Assembly: GCF_002211445.1 (NCBI RefSeq)
Contig: NZ_LSTO01000001.1
Coordinates: forward strand, 4,319,157-4,364,629
Direction of reading: 5' to 3'
Origin: Noviherbaspirillum denitrificans
Lineage (GTDB): Bacteria > Pseudomonadota > Gammaproteobacteria > Burkholderiales > Burkholderiaceae_D
DNA length: 45,473 nt
Of the stretch, positions 9,968 to 19,496 are shown one piece after another. The translations under genes were made by a program, and so were the position numbers. Within the stretch, counting starts at the first letter, position 1. Each line of letters starts with the position of its first letter. The notes beneath the pieces were generated by a model. That model saw only the letters and a program-made list of their open reading frames with translations. It ran no database searches and was not told the DNA's origin.

Positions 9968-10020
9968 ATTCCCGAAGATTTTGCTCAAGTATATCAAAGT
10001 TGAGTGATTTTGTCAGGTAT
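9968..10020 (-). promoter_or_regulatory. Two tandem candidate type-1 IscR operators upstream of iscR
   Basis: On the minus strand two 25-base stretches fit the published E. coli type-1 IscR consensus (ATASYYGACTRWWWYAGTCRRSTAT). The distal site at 9996-10020 begins ATACCTGAC and agrees at 22 of 25 positions by my count. The proximal site at 9968-9992 begins ATACTTGAG and agrees at 20 of 25. Their centres are 28 bp apart, and the proximal edge is 51 bp from the iscR start codon. This would give Fe-S-dependent autorepression of the whole isc operon. Promoter hexamers overlapping the sites are not clear enough to name. Confidence 0.72.
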
Positions 10021-10181
10021 TGGGAACTGCGGTCATGCCGCAGAAAATCAGAAGGGATCGGCAATGGCGGAAACGGCCGCGTTACTTCTTCAGTAGGCGC
10101 AAAGGAACTGCTTGTTGCGGTGCAACTCGTTATTATTTCATATTTCGCACCGCGACGCCTGAGAGGCGCGGAGGCAGGCGG

Positions 10182-11138
10182 CTACTGCATTTTCAGCCGT
10201 ATGAACATCATGTAGGCAGTGGGTCCCGATCCATACGATGGTGCCATGCCGCTAGGAACGAAATAGCGCGTGGCGAAGACACCGGCATCCATACCCAGGG
10301 CAGGAGCAAGGCGAACGTCGCGGGAGTAACCGACCGTCAGCTTGTTCATCATGAAGAGTTGACGTTGCAGGGATTCGTTTTCCCTTCCGATATCATCGCT
10401 GCCGACCTGCTCCACCCTGCCGAAAACAGAATGGACTCCGTCAAACCGGAATGCTGATTCCACGAGATAACCCATGGTGGACTCCCTGAACTTCCTGGAA
10501 TTGCGTCCCCACGCGACGGTTGCCTCCCAGTCGCCTTCCGCGAAGGCTCGGCGATAAGTCGCCGATATTGCCGTACGGCGGACTTCTTCACCCGCGACGA
10601 GATGGTCCAGGCCGCTTACGCTGCCGCGGCTGACGCGGACAATCCAGTTCTCCACCGGCGAAAACGACAGACGTGCGGAACGCGAATCGATCTTCCTTGT
10701 TTCCCGCTGCAGGTAGTCGCGTCCGTCATCCTGGCTCGAAAAAATGGTCCCTTCCAAAGTCAGGTCGCGCCAGGCGTGGCCCACCGCGAATGTTCGGGCC
10801 AGCCCCGGCTCCCGTGCAAGCCAGCGGTCCGCCGAGAGCATTGCATGCGTGTCGATGCCGGTTTGCCCCTGGATGAAGGAAGCGGACGCCGCCGATGTCT
10901 GCAACGGCACAAGTCCGGCGGCTGCGTGGATCTTGCCGGCCGATGGCAACCGGTAAGCGGGCAAGCTGTAGGTTTCGATGCGCCGGCTGGAATCTGGCTG
11001 GTCCGCAGTGGCATCGATATTCAACGCGAGGACAGGATCGGCACCCGCTGCCGCCTCTTCCCCTGATGACGTTTGGGCAACCGCCGTGCCTGCCACCAGC
11101 CACACGACCGCCGCTATTGTCGACTTCATCGCGTCCAT
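10182..11138 (-). CDS. Exported outer-membrane beta-barrel-like protein, function unknown
   Basis: 318 residues. An N-terminal signal peptide is clear (MKSTIAAVVWLVAGTAVA, predicted cleavage before Q22). The mature part alternates polar and hydrophobic residues in short strands (ARTFAVGHAWRDLTLEGTIF, ARLSFSPVENWIVRVSRG) and ends YMMFIRLKMQ, as in outer-membrane barrels. It resembles uncharacterised proteins sometimes found near metal-resistance genes, but no metal gene is nearby and I assign no substrate. ATG 11138 (MDAMKS) and 11129 (MKS) are both possible. The gene stands alone between the isc operator region and the phosphatase gene. Confidence 0.7.
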   Translation of the reverse strand: MDAMKSTIAAVVWLVAGTAVAQTSSGEEAAAGADPVLALNIDATADQPDSSRRIETYSLPAYRLPSAGKIHAAAGLVPLQTSAASASFIQGQTGIDTHAMLSADRWLAREPGLARTFAVGHAWRDLTLEGTIFSSQDDGRDYLQRETRKIDSRSARLSFSPVENWIVRVSRGSVSGLDHLVAGEEVRRTAISATYRRAFAEGDWEATVAWGRNSRKFRESTMGYLVESAFRFDGVHSVFGRVEQVGSDDIGRENESLQRQLFMMNKLTVGYSRDVRLAPALGMDAGVFATRYFVPSGMAPSYGSGPTAYMMFIRLKMQ

Positions 11139-11233
11139 GACACCGTCCGATTTGCGCTATATCCCTCGCCATGCAGATGCAATCGTCATACCATGCGGCG
11201 CTCATGCAGCAGGGAAGCAATCCGCCCTTCCCG

Positions 11234-11262
11234 CCAGCGCACTTTTTCCCAATATGCGCTGG
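11234..11262. other. Hairpin between the phosphatase and barrel genes
   Basis: CCAGCGCA (11234-11241) and TGCGCTGG (11255-11262) form a perfect 8-bp inverted repeat with a 13-base loop. On the plus strand it is followed by TAATTTTTAC, but the flanking genes run on the minus strand, where no U-run follows. It could weakly terminate the phosphatase transcript or act as a protein site. Confidence 0.4.
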
Positions 11263-11287
11263 TAATTTTTACATCGCGGCCAAAAGC

Positions 11288-11860
11288 TCAGGAACGCGAA
11301 CCTGCCGCCCGGGCCGGGAACGCCCATGTGTTCGAATGAACGTTCAGCTTCGTCCCCACCTGGCGACCAGGTTCGCCGTCCACACTGCCATCGCCCAGGA
11401 GCACGCCAAGAAGCCCCTGGCAGGCATCCTCGATCGCATCGAGCACATGATCGAAATCCCGAGCACTCCTGTAATAGGGATCATGGACGATGGTCGCCCG
11501 GCGATTTAACGCATACGGCATCAGCAGCCCGGTCTTGTGTTTCAAGTCTTCCGGACACCAGGAATGGAGGACGGCGAGATTGTTGAAATCCATCGCCAGG
11601 ATGAGGTCGAACCGTTCGAAGTCGCCAGGAACGACCTGCCTGGCGCGCAATCCGGACAGGTCGTAACCACGCCGGAGCGCGGCAGCCTGCGCACGCGGAT
11701 CCGGGGGCTCCCCGGTGTGATAGTCGTGCGTACCCGCCGAATCAACGATGATCTGTTCGGACAAACCCAACTCTTCCACGTACTTGCGCATCACGCCCTC
11801 CGCCGTGGGCGAACGGCAGATATTGCCCATGCAGACGAATAGGATTTGCGTGGATTTCAT
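11288..11860 (-). CDS. Low-molecular-weight protein-tyrosine phosphatase
   Basis: 190 residues from ATG 11860 (MKSTQILFVC). The active-site P-loop VCMGNICRSPTAEG (CX5RS, residues about 9-22) and the general-acid motif VHDPYY identify the LMW-PTP/ArsC-like fold. Such enzymes dephosphorylate phosphotyrosine; in exopolysaccharide clusters they pair with BY-kinases, but no such genes are nearby, so this belongs with stand-alone cytoplasmic LMW-PTPs. The catalytic domain ends near DACQGLLGVLL. About 35 further residues (GDGSVDGEPGRQ to the end) extend beyond the usual 150-160-residue family length. The frame is open upstream of 11860, but family similarity starts there. AAAGGG precedes the ATG. 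Confidence 0.9.
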   Translation of the reverse strand: MKSTQILFVCMGNICRSPTAEGVMRKYVEELGLSEQIIVDSAGTHDYHTGEPPDPRAQAAALRRGYDLSGLRARQVVPGDFERFDLILAMDFNNLAVLHSWCPEDLKHKTGLLMPYALNRRATIVHDPYYRSARDFDHVLDAIEDACQGLLGVLLGDGSVDGEPGRQVGTKLNVHSNTWAFPARAAGSRS

Positions 11861-11953
11861 GGAAGACCCTTTGGAACAACAACCGGCGCGCCCGGCAGAC
11901 AATATCCGGATGGTTACAGCAACCATCTTGGCAAGCCATGAGCTTGCACAATA

Positions 11954-11978
11954 TTTTGTTAAAAATATGATAACAAAA
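11954..11978. promoter_or_regulatory. Perfect dyad upstream of the tyrosine phosphatase gene
   Basis: TTTTGTTA (11954-11961), nine-base AT spacer, TAACAAAA (11971-11978). It lies 94 bp upstream of the phosphatase start, in the most AT-rich stretch of the neighbourhood. The symmetry and position suggest an operator; the cognate regulator is unknown. Confidence 0.45.
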
Positions 11979-12048
11979 AGCACTGCCGGATTGCGCGCGC
12001 GTTCAAACAAACTTACGCCTGTTACACAATAGAATCAGAAGTAAGCCG

Positions 12049-12828
12049 CTATAAACGCCTCATGAGCAAATTCATCGGCCCAAAAAGCGACTGCATGGTC
12101 GTATTTGCGATGAAAGTCAGGTTGTAGGGATGTTCGGAAACCGCGCGCGGGAAACGGGTCACAACTTCCAATGCCTTCAACTGCTCGGCAATTTTCCCCC
12201 ACAGGACGAGCGTCGGCATCTCGCCGTCGCGCGCAGCCAGTGCTTCGAGCACCACCTTGAGGAATGGCATCCAGGCTCGTGCATCCTTGACCGGTGCGAC
12301 GTGCGGGCGATACACGAGGGAGGCGTTGAGCAGCAGGAAACCCTCCTTCGTCAGGTTGGCCTGCAGCTCGGTCAAGGTTTGGATGAACGGCGATCCGATA
12401 GCGCGCGCTTTAAGCGATACGTGCGCAAGCGCATCGCCGGACGTGTCTTCCTGCGACAATTTGCCGGACGCGACCAGCAGCATTTTCATGAAATTGCGCA
12501 GGGACGTTGCCCGGTTGACCTGCTTGGACAAGCCCTTTTCGGACCACAAGGATTCCACCGCACCGTCCATAAAACATACGCCCGTAGCACTTTGCTCGCG
12601 CGGGTACGGCCCCTCGCCCACCAGCACATAGCGCACCTTGTCGAGCGGTTGCATGAAGGCGGCGAACAGGCGGCCCTGCGTCGGGAGAAAGGCGTCCTGC
12701 GCCAGCGAGGAAAGGTAAGCGGGATCGGCCGCATGCACGGCCTCGACTCCGAGCATCAAGACTGGCTGCCAGGAGGAATGGGCGAGCGAGAGTGCGTCAA
12801 GGATAACTGGCGGAAAGGCGTGGGACAT
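12049..12828 (-). CDS. Uracil-DNA glycosylase superfamily protein with divergent motif A
   Basis: 259 residues. Overall it looks like a family-1 uracil-DNA glycosylase (COG0692): VRYVLVGEGPYPREQSATGV at about 66-85, LLLNASLVYRPH for the strand before the uracil-binding Asn, and SEHPYNL near residue 233 in place of HPSPLS. In classical Ung the first motif is GQDPYH, with the Asp activating water; here it reads GEGPYP, so the Asp is absent. Activity and substrate are therefore uncertain. It may excise uracil by altered chemistry or recognise another lesion. It lies on the minus strand 69 bases downstream of uvrB, a repair-gene neighbourhood. Confidence 0.75.
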   Translation of the reverse strand: MSHAFPPVILDALSLAHSSWQPVLMLGVEAVHAADPAYLSSLAQDAFLPTQGRLFAAFMQPLDKVRYVLVGEGPYPREQSATGVCFMDGAVESLWSEKGLSKQVNRATSLRNFMKMLLVASGKLSQEDTSGDALAHVSLKARAIGSPFIQTLTELQANLTKEGFLLLNASLVYRPHVAPVKDARAWMPFLKVVLEALAARDGEMPTLVLWGKIAEQLKALEVVTRFPRAVSEHPYNLTFIANTTMQSLFGPMNLLMRRL

Positions 12829-12897
12829 GGCGACTCGGAAGCGGGAAAAGACGGATTGTACCGCCGCATGCCCGCCCCGGACACGGAGATCGCCGGC

Positions 12898-14991
<2,094 letters not shown>

Positions 14992-15109
14992 CTGCATTCG
15001 ACCTTTGGTAGAATAGAAAGTTGCACATCCGTTCCAGCGTCCTGCCCGGAACTGACTACAACCCGTCTGCAAAAGCCTGCTTTTACAGTCAACTTTTCAT
15101 GTTATCACG

Positions 15110-16324
15110 ATGAGCCAATCCCATCCCGCCTCCCTGCTGACCGCCATCGAAATGGCGCCGCGCGACCCAATCCTCGGAATTACCGAAGCCTTCAACGCCG
15201 ACAAGAACCCGAACAAGGTCAACCTCGGCGTGGGCGTTTATTACGATGACAACGGCAAGGTGCCGCTGCTCGAATGCGTGCGCAAGGCTGAATCGCAGCT
15301 GATGGAAAAGGCAACCCCGCGCACCTACCTGCCGATCGAAGGTCTGGCAGCGTACGACAAGGCGGTGCAGGAGCTGGTATTCGGCGCAGACAGCGCCGTC
15401 GTGCAGGAAAAGCGTGCGATTACCGTTCAGGCACTCGGCGGCACCGGCGCGCTCAAGCTGGGCGCGGACTTCCTGAAGCGCTTCTCCCCGAACGCGCAGG
15501 TCTGGATCAGCGATCCGAGCTGGGAAAACCACCGCGCGCTGTTCGAATCAGCAGGTTTCACCGTCAATAACTACCCGTACTACGATGCGTCCACCCGCGA
15601 CGTGAATTTCGACGGCATGCTGAAGGCGCTGGGCGAGATGCCGGCCGGTTCCGTCGTCGTGCTGCATGCTTGCTGCCACAACCCGACCGGCGCCGACCTG
15701 ACCGAAGCGCAATGGACCGACGTCATCAAGGTTGTCACCGAGCGCGGCCTGGTGCCCTTCCTTGACATGGCCTACCAAGGCTTTGGCGACGGCATTGCGG
15801 AAGATGGCAAGGTCGTCCGCCGCTTCGCCGACGCCGGCGGTGCGCTGTTTGTTTCCAACTCTTTCTCGAAGTCGTTCTCCCTGTACGGTGAACGTGTTGG
15901 CGCCCTGAGCATCGTGGCTGCCAGCGCGGAGGAAGCATCCCGCGTGCTGTCGCAACTGAAGCGCGTCGTCCGCACCAACTACTCCAACCCGCCGATCCAT
16001 GGCGGCCAGGTTGTCGCCACCGTCCTGTCTACGCCTGAACTGCGCAATATGTGGGAAGAAGAGCTGGCTGGCATGCGCGTGCGCATCCGTGAAATGCGCC
16101 AGGCATTGGTCCAGAAGCTGAAGGACAAGGCTCCCGGCCAGGACTTCGACTTCGTGATCAAGCAGCGCGGCATGTTCTCTTACTCCGGCCTGACCAAGGC
16201 CCAGGTCGAGCGTCTGCGCTCTGAGTTTTCCATCTATGCTGTGGATACCGGCCGCATCTGCGTTGCTGCTCTCAACTCGCGCAATATCGATGCCGTGGTG
16301 GAAGCCATCGGCAAGGTGCTGTAA
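15110..16324 (+). CDS. tyrB: Aromatic-amino-acid / aspartate aminotransferase (class I)
   Basis: 404 residues, the length of the AspC/TyrB fold-type I family. It transfers amino groups between aspartate or aromatic amino acids and 2-oxoglutarate with PLP. The N-terminus (IEMAPRDPILGITEAFNADK) and the small-domain loop PNKVNLGVGVYYDDNGKVP are typical. The PLP lysine is K254 in SNSFSKSFSLYGERVG, and HACCHNPTGAD matches the family HNPTG motif. Sequence alone does not separate AspC-like from TyrB-like preference; TyrB is the usual annotation in betaproteobacteria. A strong hairpin (16336-16357) follows the stop. Confidence 0.92.
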   Translation: MSQSHPASLLTAIEMAPRDPILGITEAFNADKNPNKVNLGVGVYYDDNGKVPLLECVRKAESQLMEKATPRTYLPIEGLAAYDKAVQELVFGADSAVVQEKRAITVQALGGTGALKLGADFLKRFSPNAQVWISDPSWENHRALFESAGFTVNNYPYYDASTRDVNFDGMLKALGEMPAGSVVVLHACCHNPTGADLTEAQWTDVIKVVTERGLVPFLDMAYQGFGDGIAEDGKVVRRFADAGGALFVSNSFSKSFSLYGERVGALSIVAASAEEASRVLSQLKRVVRTNYSNPPIHGGQVVATVLSTPELRNMWEEELAGMRVRIREMRQALVQKLKDKAPGQDFDFVIKQRGMFSYSGLTKAQVERLRSEFSIYAVDTGRICVAALNSRNIDAVVEAIGKVL

Positions 16325-16335
16325 GAAAGTCCGCG

Positions 16336-16357
16336 GGCGGACCAAATTCGGTCCGCC
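16336..16357 (+). terminator. Hairpin after the aminotransferase gene
   Basis: GGCGGACC (16336-16343), loop AAATTC, GGTCCGCC (16350-16357), 12 bases after the stop. It is followed by ATATTTCC, without a real T-run, so termination is plausible but weaker than at the other sites. Confidence 0.55.
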
Positions 16358-16377
16358 ATATTTCCGTCCGAAAAGTT

Positions 16378-16407
16378 TTGACACGGACAGAAAAATCTGA
16401 CTATAAT
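16378..16407 (+). promoter_or_regulatory. Promoter of tRNA-Asn
   Basis: Near-perfect sigma-70 elements: TTGACA (16378-16383), 18-base spacer, TATAAT (16402-16407), 14 bases before the mature tRNA 5' end. Confidence 0.85.
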
Positions 16408-16421
16408 AGCGGCTCTTCTGT

Positions 16422-16497
16422 TCCCTGATAGCTCAGTCGGTAGAGCGACGGACTGTTAATCCGCAGGTCCCTGGTTCGAGTCCAGGTCGGGGAGCCA
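16422..16497 (+). tRNA. tRNA-Asn (anticodon GTT)
   Basis: 76 bases with encoded CCA. Acceptor arm TCCCTGA pairs with TCGGGGA (one T-G pair). The D-loop is AGCTCAGTCGGTAGAGC, the anticodon GTT is at 16455-16457 within ACTGTTAAT, and the T-arm reads CTGGTTCGAGTCCAG. It decodes AAC and AAU. It has its own promoter and an intrinsic terminator just downstream. Confidence 0.98.
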
Positions 16498-16506
16498 AAA
16501 AATTCC

Positions 16507-16543
16507 AAGGGGCTTACGTGAAAACGTAAGCCCCTTTTGTTTT
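16507..16543 (+). terminator. Rho-independent terminator after tRNA-Asn
   Basis: A 13-bp perfect stem, AAGGGGCTTACGT (16507-16519) against ACGTAAGCCCCTT (16524-16536), closed by a GAAA tetraloop and followed by TTGTTTT. Confidence 0.95.
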
Positions 16544-16691
16544 GCCCGCGATAATCCCTTCGGCGAAATATCGACATGCACTTCCGGCAACACGCTTGCG
16601 AAAAATCAAGCTTCCTATTTGAAACGCTGCTAGATTGAAATCGGTTGCATGTCAGAAATAAGAGGATTTTGTCCTTAGATGGAGGCTGATG

Positions 16692-17468
16692 ATGTCATCT
16701 GCGTTGCTCCATTCCACCATCGCTCCTGCCGCGCCGCAGTCGGCACGGTTGCAACTTGGATGCCTTGCTGCCAGTCCGGCGACAGTACGCGCAGCAGTCG
16801 ACGCTGGCGCCGATTGGGTAAGAATTGCTTTCAGGTCCCAGCCTCCACTCATGCATGCAGCACGGAACAACCGCCTTTCCGGCGCCGTACGTTATGCGCA
16901 CAAGCGTGGTCGAAAGCTTGTTCTCGATATGGCCGTACAAACCGACCTCTCCTGGCAGGAACGCAGCCATGCCATCAGCTGGGCCGTCGAACAGGGATTC
17001 GACGCCCTTGCCATAGCAGACCTTTCGCTCGCGCTCTACTGCGCAACACACTATCCATCCATCCCTCTGCATATCATCGCGCCTGCCGATATTTGCCCCA
17101 GGACTGCTCACCTGCTGAAACTGCAGGTGAACGCTGCACGAATACTTGTTCCACACTACATTTCACTCGCACAGCTGGCCGCGATTTGCGCCAATGTAAA
17201 TGCCGAAATCGAAGTATCCGCGGCCGGCCCTGTGCCTGGACAGATGAGTCTTACTTGCAATGACCCCTGCTACCTTGCCGAGCAAGGGACGCGTGATGCC
17301 CTGCTCCGGCTACCACTGCTGGCCTCGATCGGCGTTCACGCCATCCAGGTCGAACCTCGCAGCGATATGCCTGATGACGTAGCGAATATGGCATACACCT
17401 GGAAAACGGCAATCGACCGCTGCCATGCGGCCGGCCCCAATTGGCAAGGCGGATTCAACATGATGTGA
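16692..17468 (+). CDS. Degenerate peptidase U32-family protein
   Basis: 258 residues from ATG 16692, six bases after GGAGG (16681-16685); ATG 16689 is the alternative. The sequence follows the U32 TIM-barrel pattern: AVDAGADWVRIAF, AHKRGRKLVLDMAVQTD, EQGFDALAIADLSLAL, PSIPLHIIAPADI. In canonical U32 proteins the next block is the HGALCVAYSGRC-type signature, whose cysteines help bind an Fe-S cluster in UbiU/UbiV. Here it is replaced by SAAGPVPGQMSLTCNDPC, although the downstream GVHAIQVEPRS (normally GIDSFKIEGR) remains. The protein lacks the C-terminal U32 extension. Related enzymes act in oxygen-independent ubiquinone or RNA hydroxylation and proteolysis; I do not assign any of these here. 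It stands alone and converges with the DUF2721 gene. Confidence 0.72.
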   Translation: MSSALLHSTIAPAAPQSARLQLGCLAASPATVRAAVDAGADWVRIAFRSQPPLMHAARNNRLSGAVRYAHKRGRKLVLDMAVQTDLSWQERSHAISWAVEQGFDALAIADLSLALYCATHYPSIPLHIIAPADICPRTAHLLKLQVNAARILVPHYISLAQLAAICANVNAEIEVSAAGPVPGQMSLTCNDPCYLAEQGTRDALLRLPLLASIGVHAIQVEPRSDMPDDVANMAYTWKTAIDRCHAAGPNWQGGFNMM

Positions 17469-17471
17469 ATC

Positions 17472-17921
17472 TTATTTCACGCCCGGCGGCAGGTTGCGTT
17501 TTGACAGCGATTGGGTTGCAACGAAGATTTCGCGCAGGAGAAAGACGAAGCTTCCGATAAGGGAAAACATGGCGAGCACGAAGCAAAACGCGATGAATTT
17601 TGCCAGCTCGAGGTCGAGGGCATCGCCAATGAAGAGTGCAGCAATGACGATACACACGAGCAAGCCGCAGGATGTGCTCAGCGTAATAGCCCAGTTGATC
17701 AGGTGGGAGCGCCGATACAAGGCAAGAAGCTCGCCCTGGGCCTCCGGGAACCCTGCTCCACCGGCAGCGCTCAATCTGTCCTCCAGCACGCGCGACCGGT
17801 CGATGATGCGCGCGAGCCGGTTAGTCAGCACTGCAAGCTTTGTCCCCACGCCGGTAAGGAGGAACACCGGGGCGATGGAAAGCTGGATGATATGGCTGAT
17901 GTCTCCGAGTTGGATATTCAT
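17472..17921 (-). CDS. DUF2721 family membrane protein
   Basis: 149 residues from ATG 17921 (MNIQLGDISHIIQL). The DUF2721 pattern is clear: SIAPVFLLTGVGTKLAVLTNRLARIIDRSRVLE near the N-terminus, then two hydrophobic segments (INWAITLSTSCGLLVCIVIAAL and FIAFCFVLAMFSLIGSFVFLL). An inner-membrane protein of three predicted spans, function unknown. The frame stays open for 50 codons upstream, but family similarity begins at this Met. No strong ribosome binding site is visible. Its stop lies three bases from that of the U32-like gene. Confidence 0.8.
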   Translation of the reverse strand: MNIQLGDISHIIQLSIAPVFLLTGVGTKLAVLTNRLARIIDRSRVLEDRLSAAGGAGFPEAQGELLALYRRSHLINWAITLSTSCGLLVCIVIAALFIGDALDLELAKFIAFCFVLAMFSLIGSFVFLLREIFVATQSLSKRNLPPGVK

Positions 17922-18329
17922 GACTTGTTGTGCTTGTATGGGATGAGGTCCGGCAGGACGCCGTAGTGTAGCAGCAAGAGAAGTGAAACTTGCAACGTGC
18001 CTCTCGCTCGCCAGGCGGGTGTGGATACGTGCCTTCCCATAGGGGCGATTGAGCGAGCGCAAACAACCCATTCCGCTCCGGAACCGGTGATCAATCCGCT
18101 TACCTTATCGCAATCGACTGGTTGTTATTTCTCAATCCAGCTTCACTTTGGTCTGTTAATTTGAGCTGACTACGGTCTTAGGCTGATATACGAGAGGCGA
18201 GCATGGACGCTGCGCCTCCCCGGGATCAGCGTACCGGCACATCATTGTCAATGCCGGCCCGCCAACAGCAGGCGGTACAGCTCGATGCGCAGACGATCGC
18301 TCAACAGGCATTGGCAACAGAGAATTGCG
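17922..18329. other. Intergenic region upstream of the DUF2721 gene and the second kinase
   Basis: 408 bases between divergent genes. A weak promoter-like pair, TTGAGC (18161-18166) and TGATAT (18184-18189) with 17-base spacing, points to the kinase. A second ATG at 18203, well placed after GAGAGG (18192-18197), opens a different frame that overlaps the kinase start and shows no recognisable protein. It might be a short leader. Nothing else is evident. Confidence 0.4.
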
Positions 18330-19496
18330 ATGACCACACAATTGGAATACAGCACGGGCAAACTGCCGAACTTCATTACCTCCCTGTCGCGCTTCCCGGC
18401 CGCCAAGGTAGGACCGTCGCTCATGTCGATCATCCATTCGGCCATGGACGGGGTGGTCATTGTCGATTCGATGCGGCACATTGTCCTCGTGAATGAGAAG
18501 GTCGAACAAATATTCGGCTACACGGCTGACCGACTCCTAGAAAAGCCGCTCGACGTACTCATTCCCCCACGCGCCGGCACTGAACAGCGCAGGCATCTCG
18601 ATCGTTTGTCCGCGGCACGTTTCTCGGGGCGGCGCAGCAAGCTCGAACTCAAGGGAGTGCACGCGAACGGGGAGTGCCTTACGTTCAATGCCAGCATCTT
18701 GCAGGTTACGGTGCATGGCGAACTCTTCCTGGCCCTGATCCTGCATGAAGCGGGAGGGCTTCGTCGTGAGCACGACACGAAGCAGCGGATCGCGCGGCCA
18801 TACGACTTGCGCCGCTGGGCGGTCACTTCGCAGCAGGCAACCGAAATCGAGAAGCGCCGGTTCTCGCGGAAGCTCTACGATGACATCGGCCAGCGCCTCA
18901 GCGTCCTCAAGCTGGACCTTGACTGGCTCGAGAACAGCCTGCCAGAGACCGACGACGGCCTGCCGGCACGCCTCGCGCAAATGCAGGGCCTGCTGGATAA
19001 CGTCATCACGATGACAAAGAGCATGGCGTCCGCGTTGCGGCCTCCCCTCCTCGACGATTTCGGATTGCTTCCAGCCGTCGAGTGGATGGCCGAGAATTTC
19101 CGCAAGAAGACTGGCATCGCTTGCAGCGTGGACAGCGCGGGCATGTCGGGCAAGCTGGACGATCCGATCGAGTCGGCGGTGTTCAGGGTCGTGCAGGAAG
19201 GCCTGTCGAACATCGAGAAGCACGCCCATGCGCGCAATGCGTGGATCATACTGGAACAAACTGAAAACCAACTCGATGTTATGATTCGGGATGACGGTAT
19301 CGGTATGCCAGCCGGCAGCGAATTCAAACCGGGATGCTATGGATTGATCGCAATGCAGGAACGCATTTTCGTACTGGGAGGTACAATCAGTATCGAAAAT
19401 GCAGCGCCGCATGGCTTGGCGATCCACGCATCGATACCGATCGATCCGATTTTCAACACAGAACAGAGCTCTCAGCCGCCGACATCACGTCCATGA
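18330..19496 (+). CDS. PAS-domain HisKA_3-type kinase homologue lacking the phospho-accepting His
   Basis: 388 residues from ATG 18330 (MTTQLEYSTG); ATG 18285 is an in-frame alternative. A PAS domain (about 35-145, SIIHSAMDGVVIVDSMRHIV) is followed by a HisKA_3-like helix and an ATP-binding domain with VVQEGLSNIEKHAHARNAW and DDGIGM. The H-box, normally ELHDDLGQ, reads KLYDDIGQ: residue 183 is Tyr (codon TAC at 18876-18878), one transition from His. ATP binding looks intact, so this could be a pseudokinase acting as phosphatase, partner or receptor, or a recently inactivated kinase. No membrane segment is seen. It overlaps its response regulator by four bases (ATGA), so the two are translationally coupled. 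Confidence 0.88.
   Translation: MTTQLEYSTGKLPNFITSLSRFPAAKVGPSLMSIIHSAMDGVVIVDSMRHIVLVNEKVEQIFGYTADRLLEKPLDVLIPPRAGTEQRRHLDRLSAARFSGRRSKLELKGVHANGECLTFNASILQVTVHGELFLALILHEAGGLRREHDTKQRIARPYDLRRWAVTSQQATEIEKRRFSRKLYDDIGQRLSVLKLDLDWLENSLPETDDGLPARLAQMQGLLDNVITMTKSMASALRPPLLDDFGLLPAVEWMAENFRKKTGIACSVDSAGMSGKLDDPIESAVFRVVQEGLSNIEKHAHARNAWIILEQTENQLDVMIRDDGIGMPAGSEFKPGCYGLIAMQERIFVLGGTISIENAAPHGLAIHASIPIDPIFNTEQSSQPPTSRP

Noticed and set aside
14998-15109. LexA/SOS box between uvrB and the aminotransferase gene
   Set aside because: Only a degraded CTGC...ACAG arrangement with the wrong spacing is present (near 15081-15092), not CTGT-N8-ACAG.
18203-18496. 97-codon frame with a good ribosome binding site overlapping the second kinase
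   Set aside because: The translation matches nothing I know and most of it overlaps the kinase PAS domain. Kept only as a possible leader in the intergenic note.
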